Numbered from the stretch's first letter, positions 15,790-26,300 are shown. The stretch is 57,152 nt of DNA from Flavobacteriales bacterium UBA7690 (GCA_002482775.1 DLGQ01000023.1:26849-84000); one strand, 5' to 3'. Numbers and translations: made by a program. The notes: generated by a model not told the origin, from the sequence alone.

Positions 15790-17241
15790 ATGCGTGCGCT
15801 ACGCTGGGTGATCGTTCTGTGCATCTGTCAACATCAATATGTTGACGTGGTGGCGCAAAGTGTTCGGGCGCGTGCTTTTGATGCTGCGGCATCGGTCAGC
15901 GAACAGGGTTATGAATGGCTCGCATACAGTTCTTCGCACATCGGGCATCGCCTCACGGGCAGTGTGCAAGGCGCAAAAGCCGAAGCCCTGGCCGACAGCC
16001 TCTTCCGCTTGGGCGGCTTGGATACCGTTCACGCATTCCCCTTTGAAGCCGACGCGTGGGCACGTGGATCAGCGAAGCTCACGGTCGGCGATGGCAGAGG
16101 CTTCTTGCATATCCCTTGCGTGGCGCTGGCCAACACCCCACTGGAATGCGCGGTGGAAGCACCTATCGTGGACGGCGGGAATGGCCTGCCCGAAGACCTT
16201 CTGCGCATCGGAGACAACGCGAAGGGTGCAGCGTTGCTGGTGAACATCGGTCTTGTCGCCGCTTCAGAAGGCGAAAAGAACTTGCATCGTAGCGAAAAAG
16301 CCGCGTTGGCGATGAAAGCCGGGGCCGCGTCGATCCTGTTCGTCAACCAGGTCACCGGTGGCGTTCTGCTCACCGGCACCGCTTCCATCGATGGTGCGCT
16401 GATCCCTATTCCGGCCGCTTGCCTGGCCACCGAAGATGGAGGTGCGCTACGCGAAAGACTCTCGAAAGGCGAGCTGCTCACGGCTCGATTGGAAATGCGC
16501 AACACCAGTTCGAGGGTCACGGCACGCAACATCATAGCGGAGCTTCGCGGCTCTGAAATCCCCGAGGAGGTGATATTGGTCGGCGGGCATTTGGACAGTT
16601 GGGACCTGGCCACGGGCGCCACGGACAACGGCCTTGGTTCGTTCTCCATTCTAGACCTCGCGCGCTTGATGCAGAGCATGCCTTTCCCACCCGAACGGAC
16701 CATCCGATTCGTGCTGTTCATGGGCGAAGAACAAGGCTTGCTTGGTTCGCGGGCGCTGGTGGAGCATTACGCGAAGAGCGGCTCGCTCGAACACGTGAAA
16801 TGCATGATCAACCTGGACATGAGCGGCAACCCACAGGGCTTCGGTGTGGGTGGCCCCGCAGGGTGGAGATCCATGATCTCCGATGCATGCGAGCGGATCG
16901 CCCGGATCGACTCCGCAGCGTTCGAAGGGCGCACTACCGAAGAGATCTGGTTACACAGCGACCACCAGCCGTTCTTGTTGGAAGGCGTGCCCGTGATCTA
17001 CCCGCTAAGCGACCTCGGCAAACACATCTACAGCTGCTACCACAGCAGTTGTGACGACATCCATCTCGTGGAGCCGGGCGCTATGACCAACAACGTGCGC
17101 TTCGTGGGAGCATTGCTGTACGAGCTTGCTGGCGCCACGAAACTTCCGGATCATTTCACACCGGAGGAATTGAAAGCACGCTTGATCACCGCCGGACTTG
17201 AAGGTCCGCTCCGTATCGGAGGAGACTGGCCGTGGGAGTAG
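15790..17241 (+). CDS. M28 family metallopeptidase (carboxypeptidase Q-like), secreted
   Basis: A 483-residue exported zinc peptidase. ATG 15790 begins a hydrophobic signal (MRALRWVIVLCICQ). A PA-type insert lies at about 110-260. The catalytic domain keeps the M28 metal-ligand motifs: GGHLDSWD (His/Asp), GATDNG (Asp), FMGEEQGLLGS (Glu pair), NLDMSGNP (Asp) and a C-terminal His in the HSDHQPF or YHSSCDD segment. Members of this group cleave dipeptides or amino acids from peptide ends outside the cytoplasm. It is divergent from the YfiR operon and convergent with ferritin (2 bp between stops). Confidence 0.92.
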   Translation: MRALRWVIVLCICQHQYVDVVAQSVRARAFDAAASVSEQGYEWLAYSSSHIGHRLTGSVQGAKAEALADSLFRLGGLDTVHAFPFEADAWARGSAKLTVGDGRGFLHIPCVALANTPLECAVEAPIVDGGNGLPEDLLRIGDNAKGAALLVNIGLVAASEGEKNLHRSEKAALAMKAGAASILFVNQVTGGVLLTGTASIDGALIPIPAACLATEDGGALRERLSKGELLTARLEMRNTSSRVTARNIIAELRGSEIPEEVILVGGHLDSWDLATGATDNGLGSFSILDLARLMQSMPFPPERTIRFVLFMGEEQGLLGSRALVEHYAKSGSLEHVKCMINLDMSGNPQGFGVGGPAGWRSMISDACERIARIDSAAFEGRTTEEIWLHSDHQPFLLEGVPVIYPLSDLGKHIYSCYHSSCDDIHLVEPGAMTNNVRFVGALLYELAGATKLPDHFTPEELKARLITAGLEGPLRIGGDWPWE

Positions 17242-17243
17242 GC

Positions 17244-17768
17244 TTACGCGCCCTTCTTGTAGCCACCACCCGCAGCAGGAGCGCTCATACCCTGTAGGTC
17301 GCGGTCGAAGAGGTAAAGACCGCCCTTATCGTTGCCGATGAGGTTGAGTTTATCGATAAGGGTACGCGCCAAAGCTTCTTCCTCGATCTGCTCACCCACG
17401 TACCATTGCATGAAGTTGTGCGTGGTGTAGTCCTTCTCCTTCAAGCAGGTGTCCACCACACCGTTGATCTCTTGCGTCACTTTCGTTTCGTGATAGAGCA
17501 GCGCTTGGAAGATATCGGTGATCGACTTGAAGTTGGTGCCCGGCTGTTTTAATGCGGGGATCACCGCTTTACCGCCGCGTTCGTTGATGAACTTCACCAG
17601 CTTGAGCATGTGCATACGCTCCTCATCACTGTGCTTGTAGAGGAAAGCGGCGGTGCCGCTGAGGCCTTGGTTCTCGGCCCAGGAAGCCATGGCGAGATAG
17701 GCTTGGCTGCTGGCCGCTTCAATGGCGACCTGTCCGTTCAGGGCTGCTTCGATCTTTTTACTTAGCAT
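17244..17768 (-). CDS. ftnA: Ferritin (non-heme, bacterial FtnA-like)
   Basis: A 174-residue iron-storage protein. ATG 17768 starts MLSKKIEAALNGQVAIEAASSQAYLAM. The ferroxidase-centre Glu/His residues appear in AIEAASSQAYL, HSDEERMHMLKL and VGEQIEEEALA. It assembles into a 24-mer that oxidises and stores Fe(II). The Gly/Lys-rich tail (AAGGGYKKGA) is extra to the fold. A perfect minus-strand promoter element TACCTTTG (17810-17817) ends 41 nt before the start. It is monocistronic. Confidence 0.95.
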   Translation of the reverse strand: MLSKKIEAALNGQVAIEAASSQAYLAMASWAENQGLSGTAAFLYKHSDEERMHMLKLVKFINERGGKAVIPALKQPGTNFKSITDIFQALLYHETKVTQEINGVVDTCLKEKDYTTHNFMQWYVGEQIEEEALARTLIDKLNLIGNDKGGLYLFDRDLQGMSAPAAGGGYKKGA

Positions 17769-17809
17769 GGTTGATCGCCAAAAAGGCGTGGTGTTGCGTA
17801 GGTTGACGT

Positions 17810-17817
17810 CAAAGGTA
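17810..17817 (-). promoter_or_regulatory. Bacteroidota -7 element TACCTTTG (ferritin)
   Basis: A perfect TAnnTTTG match, 41 nt before the ferritin ATG. Confidence 0.65.
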
Positions 17818-17839
17818 ACAACGCTCCATGCGGTGGTGT

Positions 17840-18403
17840 TCAGCGCTTGTTGAAGCTGTTCATGGCCTGCTCCACACCGAGCAACCCGAACTGGAGAACT
17901 GCTTTGGCCGCGATCTCCGTACGCTCTGCCAGGGTCTTCCGCTCCTCGGCGTTCCATTGCCCGAGCACATACTCGCTCTGCCGGCCTTTTGCGAAGTCGC
18001 TCCCGATGCCGAATCGCAACCGGGGAAATACTTCCGAGCCGAGTATCTGGATGATGCTGATGAGCCCGTTGTGACCACCTGCACCTCCGCTGGGTTTGAT
18101 GCGGATGGAGCCGAAAGGCAAAGCCAGATCATCCGCGATCACCAACACGCGCTCAGCAGGGATGTTCTCCTGTTCCATCCAGTACCGCACCGCTTTCCCG
18201 CTCAGGTTCATGAACGTGCTGGGCTTGATCAGGATGAAGGTGCGGCCTTTGTGGCGCATCTCCGTACGGTCACCGTAGCGGTCCGCGCCGAAGCGCACTT
18301 CTGCCAAGGCGGCTAGGTGGTCCAGCACCTGGAAGCCGATGTTATGCCGCGTATCGGCGTATTCCGGTCCGGGATTGCCTAGACCAATGATCAAGTACTT
18401 CAT
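17840..18403 (-). CDS. pth: Peptidyl-tRNA hydrolase
   Basis: A 187-residue Pth enzyme that releases tRNA from stalled peptidyl-tRNA in the cytoplasm. Family motifs are LIIGLGNPGPEYADTRHNIGF with the catalytic Asn and His, IKPSTFMNLSG, VIADDLALPFG with the catalytic Asp, and SGGAGGHNGL. It follows prs and rplY on the same strand, a gene order common in bacteria. Here the rplY terminator lies about 15 bp before its ATG, so it probably has its own promoter or depends on read-through. Confidence 0.97.
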   Translation of the reverse strand: MKYLIIGLGNPGPEYADTRHNIGFQVLDHLAALAEVRFGADRYGDRTEMRHKGRTFILIKPSTFMNLSGKAVRYWMEQENIPAERVLVIADDLALPFGSIRIKPSGGAGGHNGLISIIQILGSEVFPRLRFGIGSDFAKGRQSEYVLGQWNAEERKTLAERTEIAAKAVLQFGLLGVEQAMNSFNKR

Positions 18404-18417
18404 AGAAGGTGCAAAAG

Positions 18418-18450
18418 AACGAGGCCCCCGCGATGTGCGGAGGCCTCGTT
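18418..18450 (-). terminator. Intrinsic terminator after rplY
   Basis: Arms AACGAGGCCCCCGC (18418-18431) and GCGGAGGCCTCGTT (18437-18450) around GATGT. The minus-strand RNA stem is 14 bp with one U-G pair, followed by CTTTTG. It ends 14 bp before the pth start. Confidence 0.9.
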
Positions 18451-18496
18451 GGATCCATTGTCAGGCGGAGCCTGTATTCCTGGGCTTGCCGAAGAG

Positions 18497-19162
18497 TTAT
18501 TTCTTCGCAGCAGGCTTCGCAGCGGCAGCAGGCTTCGCAGCAGCAGCCTTCGGGTCGCCCGCTTTCGCAGCTGCTGGAGCGGCAGCACCAGCAGCCGGAG
18601 TGGCCGCAGCTTCCTCTTGCTTCTTGGCCAGCTTCACGGCAACCACGACGTCGTCTTCGCGCTCCATCAAGGTGAGGCCGTCGAACTTCAGGTCTCTCAC
18701 GTGGATGCTGTTGTTGATATCCAGCTCGGCGATCTCCACCTCCAAAAAGCTCGGGAACTTGCCGGGCAGACCCTTCACGCGCATTTTGCGCATGTTCTGG
18801 CTCAGGATACCGCCTTTGCGCACGCCGATGGGCTGACCTTTCAGGCGGATGCTCAACGAAGCGGAAGTTTCCTTATTCTCGTTCAGCTCCACGAAATCCA
18901 CGTGGATCACGCGGTCCGTTACCGGGTGGAACTGCTTCTCCTGCACCAAGGCGAGGAGCTTCTTGCCATCGAGGTCGATCTCCACCCCGTTCATTTCGCC
19001 GGTGAAGACCACCTTGTTGAGGGCGACCTCATCCAAGCTGAAGTGGACGGTGCTCTCGCCACCGTAAAGCACGCATGGCACTTGTTTGGTGCGGCGCAGT
19101 TGGGCGGCATACTTGGTGCCGAGGTTGGTGCGGGTGGTTCCGGTGAGGGCGATCTTGTTCAT
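18497..19162 (-). CDS. rplY: 50S ribosomal protein L25 / general stress protein Ctc
   Basis: A 221-residue long-form L25 that binds 5S rRNA. The N-terminal L25 domain (about 1-95) has RTNLGTKYAAQLRRTKQVPCVLYGG and HPVTDRVIHVDF. The C-terminal TL5/Ctc domain (about 96-180) has IRLKGQPIGVRKGGILSQNMR and FLEVEIAELDINNSIHVRDL. An Ala/Lys/Pro-rich tail (about 190-221) follows, common in Bacteroidota. It is cotranscribed with prs (12 bp apart) and ends at a strong terminator. Confidence 0.97.
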   Translation of the reverse strand: MNKIALTGTTRTNLGTKYAAQLRRTKQVPCVLYGGESTVHFSLDEVALNKVVFTGEMNGVEIDLDGKKLLALVQEKQFHPVTDRVIHVDFVELNENKETSASLSIRLKGQPIGVRKGGILSQNMRKMRVKGLPGKFPSFLEVEIAELDINNSIHVRDLKFDGLTLMEREDDVVVAVKLAKKQEEAAATPAAGAAAPAAAKAGDPKAAAAKPAAAAKPAAKK

Positions 19163-19174
19163 GGCCGGGTGTTG

Positions 19175-20122
19175 TTATGCTACGATGAAATGGCTGCTGA
19201 TGCTTTCGTGGCTTTGTACGCGTTTGATCACGTCGCCGAAAAGGCCTGCCACCGTAAGCTGTTTGATCTTCTTGGTCGCCTGGGCCTTCTCGGCGTTCAG
19301 CGGAATAGTGTCGGAAACAATGAGTTCGGTAAGGGCACTGCGTTCGATGCGGTCATAGGCATCACCGCTCAGGACGGCATGTGTGCAAACGGCGCGCACG
19401 CTGCTCGCACCTTGCTGGATCATCATGTCGGCAGCCTTGGTGAGCGTACCGGCCGTGTCACACATATCGTCCACCAGCACCACGTTCTTGCCTTTGATGT
19501 CGCCGATCACGGTCATGCTCTCGATCTGGTTGGCCACTTTACGCTGCTTGTAGCAGATGGCCATATCGCATCCGAGATGTTTGGCGTACGCGTTCGCGCG
19601 CTTGGTGCCACCGGTGTCCGGCGCTGCCATGATCAGGTCCGGCAATGCCAATTCCTTGATGTAAGGCAGGAAGATGCTGCTGGCGAAGAGGTGGTCCACC
19701 GGCACTTCGAAGAATCCTTGGATCTGATCCGCATGGAGGTCCATGGTCATGATCCGGTCCACACCCGCCGCCGTAAGCATATTGGCCACCAGTTTGGCAC
19801 CGATGGAAACACGCGGCTTGTCCTTCCGGTCTTGGCGAGCGAAGCCGAAGTACGGCAGCACGGCCACGATGCGTTTGGCGCTAGCACGTTTGGCGGCATC
19901 CACCATCAGCAACAGCTCGAAGAGGTTATCGCTGGGTGGGAAAGTGCTTTGCACGATGAAGACGAGCTCCCCGCGCACGGTCTCTTCGAAGCTGGGTTGG
20001 AACTCGCCATCACTGAAGCGGTTCACGGTCACTTCTCCCAAGCGCTCGCCACTGCTGGCAGCGATCTTTTCGGCCAGATACCGGGTGGCGGTACCGCTGA
20101 AGATCTTGGCGCTTTCTAACAT
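19175..20122 (-). CDS. prs: Ribose-phosphate pyrophosphokinase
   Basis: A 315-residue PRPP synthetase (MLESAKIFSGTATRYLAEKIA). It transfers pyrophosphate from ATP to ribose 5-phosphate, making PRPP for nucleotide, His and Trp synthesis. Motifs seen are RFSDGEFQPSFEETVRG, PYFGFARQDRKD, the metal site TMDLHADQIQGFF and the PRPP-binding loop VVLVDDMCDTAGT. ATG 20122 gives the family length. A perfect promoter element TACATTTG (20153-20160) lies 30 nt upstream. First gene of the prs-rplY unit; divergent from rnr. Confidence 0.97.
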   Translation of the reverse strand: MLESAKIFSGTATRYLAEKIAASSGERLGEVTVNRFSDGEFQPSFEETVRGELVFIVQSTFPPSDNLFELLLMVDAAKRASAKRIVAVLPYFGFARQDRKDKPRVSIGAKLVANMLTAAGVDRIMTMDLHADQIQGFFEVPVDHLFASSIFLPYIKELALPDLIMAAPDTGGTKRANAYAKHLGCDMAICYKQRKVANQIESMTVIGDIKGKNVVLVDDMCDTAGTLTKAADMMIQQGASSVRAVCTHAVLSGDAYDRIERSALTELIVSDTIPLNAEKAQATKKIKQLTVAGLFGDVIKRVQSHESISSHFIVA

Positions 20123-20152
20123 GGGTCTGGAGGCAACTCCCGAAAAGGGCTG

Positions 20153-20160
20153 CAAATGTA
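20153..20160 (-). promoter_or_regulatory. Bacteroidota -7 element TACATTTG (prs)
   Basis: A perfect TAnnTTTG match, 30 nt before the prs ATG. It faces the rnr element at 20243-20250 across an 82-bp shared region. Confidence 0.65.
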
Positions 20161-20242
20161 ACGATCTTCGGGAGGTTATCAACACCTGTTGGTGACCTCT
20201 TTTCCACATGAGGATCAACGGGATGCTAACAACCCCTGCGGC

Positions 20243-20250
20243 TACCTTTG
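20243..20250 (+). promoter_or_regulatory. Bacteroidota -7 element TACCTTTG (rnr)
   Basis: A perfect TAnnTTTG match, 33 nt before the TTG start of rnr. Confidence 0.65.
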
Positions 20251-20283
20251 GCCGTCGGCCCATAGCCGACCCCAGACCCTGCC

Positions 20284-22548
20284 TTGAGCCGAAATTCCCC
20301 CACCGCCGACCCCTTCATCCAGCACGTCCTCGCCGCCATCCGGTCTGCCGGACACGCGGGCATAACCAGCCAGCAGCTCGCTTTGCAGCTGGGTATCAAG
20401 GACAAAAGTCAGCGTTACCGAGTTTTCGATGCGATCGATTCCCTGTTGGATGACGGCCGCATCGAGACCGGAAAAAAGGGCCGCTATACGGTTACCGGCG
20501 GCAAGGATTCCGCCGAAGGCACCATCGACATCATCACCAGCGGAGCTGGTTATGTGCGCCTCGGCGGTGGCGAAGAGGATGTCTACGTACAACAACGCGA
20601 TATCGGCACCGCCCTGCACGGGGATACGGTCGCCATCAAACTTGGTGGTGGTCGTGGTTCTCGCTTGGAGGGCAAGGTGGTAAAGGTGCTCAAACGACGA
20701 CGCATCGAATTCGTCGGGACCATCCATAAGCACCAGGGCCGCATGATCCTGGTAGCGGACGACCAACGCATGCAGCGCCCGTTCGTGATCCCCGCTTCCG
20801 AAGTGAATGGTGCTGTGGAAGGCGACAAGGCGATCATCGAGCTGGGCGAATGGAAAGATGCCCGTGACGAACCGCGGGGCAAAGTCCTGCGCATCCTGGG
20901 CAAGGCGGGGGTACATAATGTGGAGATGCACGCCATCCTCGCGGAATTCGGCCTGCCACTGGAGTTCCCAGAAAGCGTGTTGCGTGCCTCGGAAGAGATC
21001 CGCAGTGGCGCCACCAACGAGGAGATCGCACGCCGCCGCGATATGCGCGAGATCCCTACGATCACCATCGACCCGGATGACGCAAAGGACTTGGATGATG
21101 CACTTAGCGTGCGCAAACTGGAGAACGGGCACTGGGAGATCGGTGTACACATCGCCGACGTGAGCCATTATGTAACGCCCGGAAGCGTGTTGGACATGGA
21201 AGCTGCAAACCGCGCCACCAGCGTGTACCTCGTGGATCGTGTGGTACCCATGCTGCCGGAGAAGCTCAGCAACGACCTCTGTTCGCTCCATGCCGATTCG
21301 GATAAGCTCAGCTTCAGCGCCATCTTCGAGTTGGATGATCAGGCCCGGATAAAGGGCGAGTGGTTCGGCCGCACGGTGATGCGTTCACGCCGCCGGTTCG
21401 CCTATGCGGAAGCCCAAGCCATCATTGATGGAAAGGGCGAAGGCACCTACCAGGACGAGGTCTTGCTATTGCACCGCCTCGCCCAAGTGCTGCGAAAGGA
21501 ACGCATCGCCAACGGCGCGTTGGAGATCGGTGGTAACGAGGTGAAATTCAAGCTGGACGCGGACGGAAAGCCGCTCGGTGTCTACGAGAAGGTGATGGGA
21601 TCCGCCAACTGGTTGATCGAGGAGTTCATGCTGCTGGCCAACAAACGGGTGGCCACCTGGGTGAACAAGCGCCCACCCGGAAAGGAGGGCCATCACGAAC
21701 GGGGAGCACGACCCTTCGTTTACCGCATACACGATGTGCCCGACCCGGAGAAGATCGATCAGCTACGCACGCTAGCCAAGAGTTTCGGCTACAGCCTGCG
21801 CCATGCCGATGCTGCGGAACTCCCACACGCCATCAACGATCTCTTGAAGGATGTGAAGGGTACCGAGGAGGAGAACATCATTAAGCAGGTCGCGATCCGG
21901 AGCATGGCGAAAGCCATTTACAGCACCGAGAACATCGGGCACTACGGCTTGGGCTTCGAGCACTACACGCACTTCACCTCCCCTATCCGCCGCTACCCCG
22001 ATCTGCTCGTACACCGCGCCATGGCGCATTACCTGGCAGGTGGCGGGCCGCTTAACCGTGGGGATCTGGATCTGAGCTGCAGCCACAGTTCGCGTATGGA
22101 GAAACAGGCCAGCGACGCGGAACGGGCCAGCATCAAGTACAAACAGGCCGAATTCCTGATGGCCCGCATCGGCCAAACGTTCGCCGGCATCATCAGCGGC
22201 CTTACCACTTGGGGCATTTACGTGGAGCTGAAGGAGAACAAATGCGAGGGCCTCATCGGGCTGCGCGACATCCCTGGTGATGTGTTCAAATTCGAGAAAG
22301 AGCGCTACATGGTGGTAGGCCAGCGCACGGGCCGCCAATTCCGGCTGGGCGACGAGCTGGAAGTGATGGTAAGGGCCGTGGACATGGACCGACGTGTGGT
22401 GGACTTCAGCCTAGCTGGCGAAGCAGCACCTGCGGTCACCACGTCAGGTAAGTTCGAGCGGCGCTCCATCGCGCCACGCAAAGCCAGCAGCAAGGGCAAG
22501 AAGCCCAAGCAAGCACCGAAGGCGAAAAAGGGGAAGAAACGCCGCTAG
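20284..22548 (+). CDS. rnr: Ribonuclease R
   Basis: A 754-residue 3'-to-5' exoribonuclease that degrades structured RNA. An N-terminal winged-helix region (about 1-60, GITSQQLALQLG) is followed by cold-shock domains (about 75-225). The RNB catalytic domain starts near 255 with the signature DPDDAKDLDDAL carrying the metal-binding Asp residues, and contains HIADVSHYV and FTSPIRRYPDL. An S1 domain (about 625-705, FAGIISGLTTWGIYVEL) and a Lys-rich tail (about 715-754) complete it. The start is TTG 20284: no in-frame ATG lies near the N-terminal domain, and the promoter element sits 33 nt upstream. Its stop overlaps that of the LytTR gene in CTAG. Confidence 0.95.
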   Translation: MSRNSPTADPFIQHVLAAIRSAGHAGITSQQLALQLGIKDKSQRYRVFDAIDSLLDDGRIETGKKGRYTVTGGKDSAEGTIDIITSGAGYVRLGGGEEDVYVQQRDIGTALHGDTVAIKLGGGRGSRLEGKVVKVLKRRRIEFVGTIHKHQGRMILVADDQRMQRPFVIPASEVNGAVEGDKAIIELGEWKDARDEPRGKVLRILGKAGVHNVEMHAILAEFGLPLEFPESVLRASEEIRSGATNEEIARRRDMREIPTITIDPDDAKDLDDALSVRKLENGHWEIGVHIADVSHYVTPGSVLDMEAANRATSVYLVDRVVPMLPEKLSNDLCSLHADSDKLSFSAIFELDDQARIKGEWFGRTVMRSRRRFAYAEAQAIIDGKGEGTYQDEVLLLHRLAQVLRKERIANGALEIGGNEVKFKLDADGKPLGVYEKVMGSANWLIEEFMLLANKRVATWVNKRPPGKEGHHERGARPFVYRIHDVPDPEKIDQLRTLAKSFGYSLRHADAAELPHAINDLLKDVKGTEEENIIKQVAIRSMAKAIYSTENIGHYGLGFEHYTHFTSPIRRYPDLLVHRAMAHYLAGGGPLNRGDLDLSCSHSSRMEKQASDAERASIKYKQAEFLMARIGQTFAGIISGLTTWGIYVELKENKCEGLIGLRDIPGDVFKFEKERYMVVGQRTGRQFRLGDELEVMVRAVDMDRRVVDFSLAGEAAPAVTTSGKFERRSIAPRKASSKGKKPKQAPKAKKGKKRR

Positions 22549-23306
22549 ACGAGGTTCAGGCGCTTGGCCAGATCGTCCTTGTAGCTACCACCGATCGGGA
22601 TCACCTTCTTGTCGTTCTCCAGGATCAGGTTGGGCTGTTCAATGGCCACGATCTTGTCCAGACGTACAATGAAGCTGCGGTGTACACGGATGAAGTCGGC
22701 CTCGGGCAACTTCGCCTCGATGTCCTTCATGGTGCTGTGTACGGTGTATCGGGTGTTCAGGGTGTTGATCACCACGTAATCCTTCAACGCTTCGATGAAA
22801 TAGACATCGCTGGTCTTCAGCTTCACCAAGCGGCTATTGCTCTTCACGAACATGATGTCGCGCGCACCAGCAGCTTCCTTGTTCTCAACCAAGGAGTACA
22901 GCAGGTCGCGCTCCTTCAGCACCTCGGTCTCTTTCTTGTGCTTGTACAGCGCCATCTCTATCGACGTGTGGATGTCGATCTCCTTGAACGGCTTGATGAT
23001 GTAGCCATAGGGCTGTGTCACTTTCGCCTTGGCCAAGGTGCTTTCGTCCGCGTAGGCGGTAAGGAAGATCACCGGGATGTTGGTTTCCTTTCGAATGGCG
23101 TCAGCCGCTTCGATCCCGTTCATCTCGCCCTTGAGCATGATGTCCATGAGGATGATGTCCGGCATATGTTCCAAGGCCAAGCTGACGGCGGATTCGCCGT
23201 TGTTCGCTGCACCCACCACGTTGTAGCCGAGTTTCTTCAGGCTGTGTTGGATGTCCTTGCTTACGATGCTCTCGTCCTCAACCACGAGGACATTGGTTTG
23301 CGCCAT
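22545..23306 (-). CDS. LytTR-family response regulator
   Basis: A 253-residue two-component regulator. The receiver domain (about 1-120) has LVVEDESIVSKDI (acidic pocket), LMDIMLKG with the phosphoacceptor Asp, the Thr of FLTAYADE and Lys in IIKPFKE. A linker follows, then a LytTR DNA-binding domain (about 148-250): MFVKSNSRLVKLKTSDVYFIEALKDYVVI and FIRVHRSFIVRLDKI. The gene begins 3 bp after the stop of the PAS histidine kinase, its obvious partner. Targets are not visible in the sequence. Confidence 0.95.
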   Translation of the reverse strand: MAQTNVLVVEDESIVSKDIQHSLKKLGYNVVGAANNGESAVSLALEHMPDIILMDIMLKGEMNGIEAADAIRKETNIPVIFLTAYADESTLAKAKVTQPYGYIIKPFKEIDIHTSIEMALYKHKKETEVLKERDLLYSLVENKEAAGARDIMFVKSNSRLVKLKTSDVYFIEALKDYVVINTLNTRYTVHSTMKDIEAKLPEADFIRVHRSFIVRLDKIVAIEQPNLILENDKKVIPIGGSYKDDLAKRLNLV

Positions 23307-23309
23307 GGT

Positions 23310-26300
23310 TTATCTGTAACGTTCAAAAGTAAGCAAATACGCGACCCCAAGGCCAGCCTTCACCTGGAGCTTGCCATCCAACTGGTCCACCAGGGTGCGC
23401 ACGAGCTCCAAGCCGAGGTTTCCGTCGTTCTTCGTGTTGAAGCCTTCGGGCAGGCCTACTCCATCGTCCACAACGGAGATGGAGACCTGCTCGTTCTCCA
23501 GCTTCAGCCCGATCCGCACCACCCCCGCCCGACCGTTGGGGAAGGCGTGTTTGAAGGCGTTGCTGATGAGTTCGTTGAGGATCAAACCACACGGTATCGC
23601 TTGGTCCAGGACAAGCTCTGCACGCTGCAGGTTGCGTTCCAAGGAAACCTTGCCATTGAGGCTGTAGCTCATCACCAGGTTTCGGCTCAGTCCATCGATG
23701 TAGGTGGCCATGTCGATGGAACTGAAATCCTTGTTCTGGTAGAGGCTCTCGTGGATGAAGGACATGCTGCGGATGCGATCCCGGCTTACGCGCAGCAGCT
23801 CCAAGATGCGTTCATCGCCATCCACGTGGGCGGTCTGCAGGCTCAGGATGCTGCTGATCACCTGCAGGTTGTTCTTTACCCGGTGATGCACCTCTTTCAG
23901 GAGCACTTCTTTCTCGCTCAGGCTTTGGCGCAGTTTGAATTCGGCCTCTTTCCGGTCGGTGATGCCGTAGGCCATGCACGATATCTCCTTCACGCCTTTG
24001 TCGCCTGCGATGGGGTTCAAGAACGTTTCCACCCAGATGGAGCGGCCCGTGTCGCTTACCAGTTCCACCTCGAACTGCTGAGGTGCGCCTTTGCGCGCTG
24101 CCTTGTATTTGGCCACGGCATTCTCGTCCGCACCGTCCCTGACGCGCTTACGCATCACGCCCACGAAATCGTCGCCATGCTGGAACTTCATGCCCATGCG
24201 GCGCTCGGTGGTGCTGCGGAAATGTTCGTTGAAGGAGGTGATCCGGAAGTCCTTGTCCAAGGTCCAGATCATCACGTTGGCGGCATTCTCGAAGATGGCT
24301 TTTAGGCGCGCGGCTTGGTGGCGTACAAGGTCTTCGGCCACTTTCTGCTCGGTGATCTCGTGACCCACGCCGAACACCTCGGTCACTTGGCCATCCATCC
24401 CGAAAACGGGACTGAGGAAGATCTCGTTGCACACACGTTGTCCATGCTGATCGATGCGGTCGGTCTCGAAACGCATGGCCTTTCCAGCGAAGGCCTGTGC
24501 GTACTTCTCCTCCCAGAACCGGTGGTAGTCCTCGGGTGCGAAGAACGTACGGGGCTTATCGGGGTCCACATTGATCTCCGGCCGTTTCCCGTGCAGCCTT
24601 TCGATCATGTCGCCATACCCGCGGTTGTAGCTGGTCAACTTGATCTGCGGATCCACGGTCCAGAACATGTGTTCACTGCTCTCGAACAGCGCGCGCAGTT
24701 TAGCTTCGTGTTGCTGCACTTTCGCTCGTTCTGCATCCACGTTGGTCATGTCCGTGAAAATGCTCCTCGTGGCCACGGGTTTGCCATCCACGCTCCGCAG
24801 GTTGGTAGTGCCCTCCACATGGACCTCGTTGCCGTGCTTCCCGCGGAAGACCGTGCTCACGCGTTCCACCTCCATGCCAGCCATCACCCGGCTGTGTCGC
24901 TCGCGATACGCCGCCAAGTGCGCTGGGTGTAGCACATCTTCGAGCGTGAGTTCCTTGATCTCCGCGTCGTTATACCCCAAGGCCTGTTTCCAAGCGTTGT
25001 TCACGTATTCGAACCGACCATCCGGGTCCACGCTTTGGATCAGGTCCGTGGCGTTCTCGAAGAGGTCACGGTAGCGTTCTTCGCTCGCCCGCAAGGCCTC
25101 TTGATCCTTCTTCATCCGCGTGATATCACGGGACACGCCCATGGCACCGATGAACTGGCCATCTTCATCGAACATGCGTGACGCAGCGAGGAAGGAGGTG
25201 AAGACCTCTCCGTCCTTCGTTACGTTCCGGATCTCGCCGGTGAAGGCTCCATAAGTGTTGAGCTCGTGTTGGATGCGTGCGTATTCGGTCGGGTCGGCGT
25301 AGAGTTTCTGTGTGCCGGTCCCCATGACTTCTTCGGGTTCGTAGCCGAAGCGGATCTGAGCTGCTGGGTTGTATTCTGAAATAAGACCCTGTGGGTCCGC
25401 GGCCATGATCATATCCAACGAACTATCGACCAAGCTGCGGGCGAAGCGGCGGGAACGACGTAGGGCATCCTGGGTACGTCGGTGCTCGTCGATCTCTTGT
25501 CGTAATACCTGGTTCACCTCCTCGGCCATTTGCACGCGCAATCGTTCGCGCAACAAGTGCTGGTTGGCTTGTTCATCCTGGATCGTCAGCTGCATGGCCG
25601 AAGACCCTTCAAAGGAGGCTTGCGTGGCGAACAAGTTCACCTCTCGGGATTCTTTCCCGGCGAGGCTTACCAGCAACGGTGTGGGATCCAGCGGAGATCC
25701 GCCGGACTTCAGGAGTTCAAGTAACGCGGGCCTGTCTTTGGCAACGAAGAGCTGTTCCACGGGGTTGCCTATCAGTGCATCACCGGCGAGTTCCTGTGCC
25801 GCAGGGTTGGCATAGTGGATAAGCCGGTCCTTCACCACGATGACCCCGTCGCGCATATGTTCCACCAGGCTGCGGTAGCTGGCGGTGAGCGAGGCCTGTT
25901 CGATCTCCGCCTGCCGGATAGCGGTGATGTCTATCAGTGTCCCTTGGATCGTTGAGGGTCCGTCGCCGGTCTCGTCCAAGAACACGTTCTCCAATACTTC
26001 CACCGCTCTTCCGTTGCGGTGTTTCAGTGTTAGTTCGAAGTTGATGAGCTGCTTCTTCTCCAACAAAGCCTCCAAGAAACGATCGCGTTCGGCTTGTGAG
26101 GCGTAAGCCACCCCCACCTGCAACTGGATCAGCTCATCGCGGTCGGCGTAGCCTAGCAACCGGGCCAAAGCATCATTGCACTCCAGGAAACGGCCATCCA
26201 TGGTGGTGCGGTAAACACCGGCCAGGTTACGGCTCACCAACTGATCGTACTGCTGCTTCAGGTCCGCATAGGCACGTGCTATGTCCTGCTCCTCTTTGGG

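Noticed and set aside
18449..20119. 556-codon plus-strand frame opposite rplY and prs
   Set aside because: Fully antisense to two certain housekeeping genes; its protein is His/Val-rich noise typical of antisense frames.
22680..24305. 541-codon plus-strand frame opposite the LytTR and PAS-kinase genes
   Set aside because: Antisense shadow of well-identified genes with conserved catalytic motifs.
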